Positions 7,363 through 7,946 of a stretch of 7,946 nt of DNA are shown here, piece after piece. This DNA comes from Pseudomonadota bacterium (GTDB lineage Bacteria; Pseudomonadota; Alphaproteobacteria; Micropepsales; Micropepsaceae), in assembly GCA_021808875.1 (NCBI GenBank), contig JAKBAU010000165.1:1-7946 (forward strand), in the 5' to 3' direction. The notes beneath the pieces are model-generated. The model made no database searches and was not told the DNA's origin. It worked only from the letters and a program-made list of their open reading frames with translations. The position numbers and the translations under genes were made by a program. Position 1 is the stretch's first letter; every line of letters begins with the position of its first letter.

Positions 7363-7798
7363 CATCACGCCTCTTGGCTTTATCGGGGCTGTACGGCGCG
7401 GGGCCAACGCTGCCCCCCCCAGCAACCTCTATGGAACGGGTGTGTAGCTGCTCCCGCGCACCAAATCTAGGGCCGCAAAGCTTCACACCGCCCGAGGTTC
7501 AACCCGCCCGTAATCTCTTATGCGCTAAACACACAACCATAGGATGCTATGTCGATTTTTGAGTATAGGGGGAGCAATGCCAAGAACTCTGCTTATACGA
7601 TTTAGGCACATCGTGGGGTTGTTAGAATGACAAATGAAGAACTCAGGTAACCCAGGCGGCAACAGGATTGGCAATTTTTGATATTAAAGTGTTTCTTCGG
7701 TTGACTTGTAGCCTGTACGCTATATTGCTTTCTATACCTATCTGACCAATGCAGGTTGCACCGGATTTTTTCTCCGACAACAGCCCAGGGGCCAATAA
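7363..7798. other. Divergent intergenic region between glyA and the mucR-like gene
   Basis: This region of about 435 bases carries no gene I can identify. On the glyA side (7363-7440) it is GC-rich and contains a run of eight C at 7413-7420. On the minus strand that run could pair as GGGGC/GCCCC with a 7-base loop in the glyA leader. From about 7530 to 7770 it becomes clearly more AT-rich, as expected for promoters and for the AT-rich targets of MucR-type regulators. A possible 17-codon ORF (7577-7630, plus strand) is discussed in the findings. No tRNA, riboswitch core or insertion-sequence end could be recognised. Confidence 0.7.
7701..7728 (+). promoter_or_regulatory. Candidate sigma-70 type promoter for the mucR-like gene
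   Basis: A TTGACT at 7701-7706 matches the -35 consensus in five of six positions. The sequence CTATATTGC follows at 7720-7728, giving TATTGC at 16-base spacing or TATATT at 14. The -10 match or the spacing is therefore imperfect. It lies in the AT-rich part of the intergenic region, about 70 bases before the start codon. MucR/Ros genes are often self-repressed, so an operator may overlap it. Confidence 0.4.
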
Positions 7799-7946
7799 AT
7801 GACCAGTCTGACCGACAATCACCTTTCGAAGGCCGATGATCTGCTCAAATTAGCCAGCGACATCGTGGCCGCCTATGTTAGCAACAACCCGATCCCGGTC
7901 TCGGAAGTTCCGGGCATGATCAAGAGCATTCATGCGACACTGGGAG
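7799..7946 (+). CDS. MucR/Ros family transcriptional regulator (partial, cut by window edge)
   Basis: The first 49 residues are visible: a variable start MTSLTDNHLSKADD, then LLKLASDIVAAYVSNNPIPVSEVPGMIKSIHATLG. The pattern 'A-DIVAAYVSNNP-PV-E-PG-I--IH--L' is the conserved N-terminal oligomerisation region of MucR/Ros proteins. These are alphaproteobacterial DNA-binding proteins with a single prokaryotic C2H2 zinc finger in the C-terminal half. That finger would lie beyond the window and cannot be checked. Known members regulate exopolysaccharide, virulence, motility or cell-cycle genes and bind AT-rich DNA. The ATG has AGGGG (7787-7791) seven bases upstream. It is transcribed away from glyA. 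Which paralogue this is (mucR, ros, rosAR) cannot be told from 49 residues. Confidence 0.9.
   Translation, partial: MTSLTDNHLSKADDLLKLASDIVAAYVSNNPIPVSEVPGMIKSIHATLG

Noticed and set aside
6529..7470. Plus-strand open frame of 313 codons opposite glyA
   Set aside because: It is the mirror of the conserved SHMT coding sequence and has no ribosome binding site or motif support.
7374..7562. Plus-strand 62-codon open frame in the glyA/mucR intergenic region
   Set aside because: It is proline/serine-rich, has no visible ribosome binding site and spans the C8 tract and presumed glyA promoter; likely spurious.
1..7946. Novel defence, mobile or secondary-metabolite system
   Set aside because: All large minus-strand genes belong to known housekeeping families in a conserved order, with no transposase, integrase, toxin-antitoxin or CRISPR repeat visible.

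Overview
The window is a stretch of GC-rich chromosome that looks alphaproteobacterial. The main reasons are the gene order glyA-nrdR-ribD-ribE-ribB(A)-ribH-nusB-thiL, the sequence style of each protein (for example ThiL with LQDDAA and RibH with a DKGGDAA end), and the start of a MucR/Ros-family regulator, a family characteristic of Alphaproteobacteria. I cannot place it below class. No plasmid, phage, transposon, CRISPR or defence gene is visible.

Layout. Positions 1-22 may hold the first codons of another minus-strand gene that runs off the left edge. Positions 23-189 show no gene and no convincing terminator. From 190 to 7362 nine genes lie on the minus strand, listed here in transcription order: glyA (serine hydroxymethyltransferase), nrdR (ribonucleotide reductase repressor), ribD, ribE (riboflavin synthase), ribB with a degenerate RibA-like tail (RibBX type), ribH (lumazine synthase), nusB, thiL, and a small exported protein of unknown function. 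Most junctions are very tight: 10 bases glyA-nrdR, 10 bases ribD-ribE, 3 bases ribE-ribB, a 4-base ATGA overlap ribB-ribH, and a TTGA overlap ribH-nusB. The one clear break inside the block is the 135-base nrdR-ribD gap, which contains GC-rich inverted repeats and a hairpin followed by T-rich sequence. Positions 7363-7798 are a divergent intergenic region, and at 7799 a plus-strand mucR/ros-like gene begins and is cut by the right edge.

How the genes work together. RibD, RibB, RibH and RibE supply every riboflavin step except two: GTP cyclohydrolase II, and the phosphatase step that the cluster normally omits. The second half of the RibB protein resembles GTP cyclohydrolase II but has lost its zinc cysteines, so a separate ribA is expected elsewhere in the genome. 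ThiL makes thiamine diphosphate and NusB serves rRNA antitermination. GlyA feeds one-carbon folate metabolism and NrdR ties dNTP level to ribonucleotide reductase expression. The block is thus a cofactor and nucleotide-metabolism housekeeping cluster.

I did not find a previously undescribed system. The points most worth a second look are the RibBX-type protein, the repeat-bearing nrdR-ribD gap, the non-ATG start of nusB, the unassigned exported protein, and the glyA/mucR intergenic region with a possible leader-size ORF.
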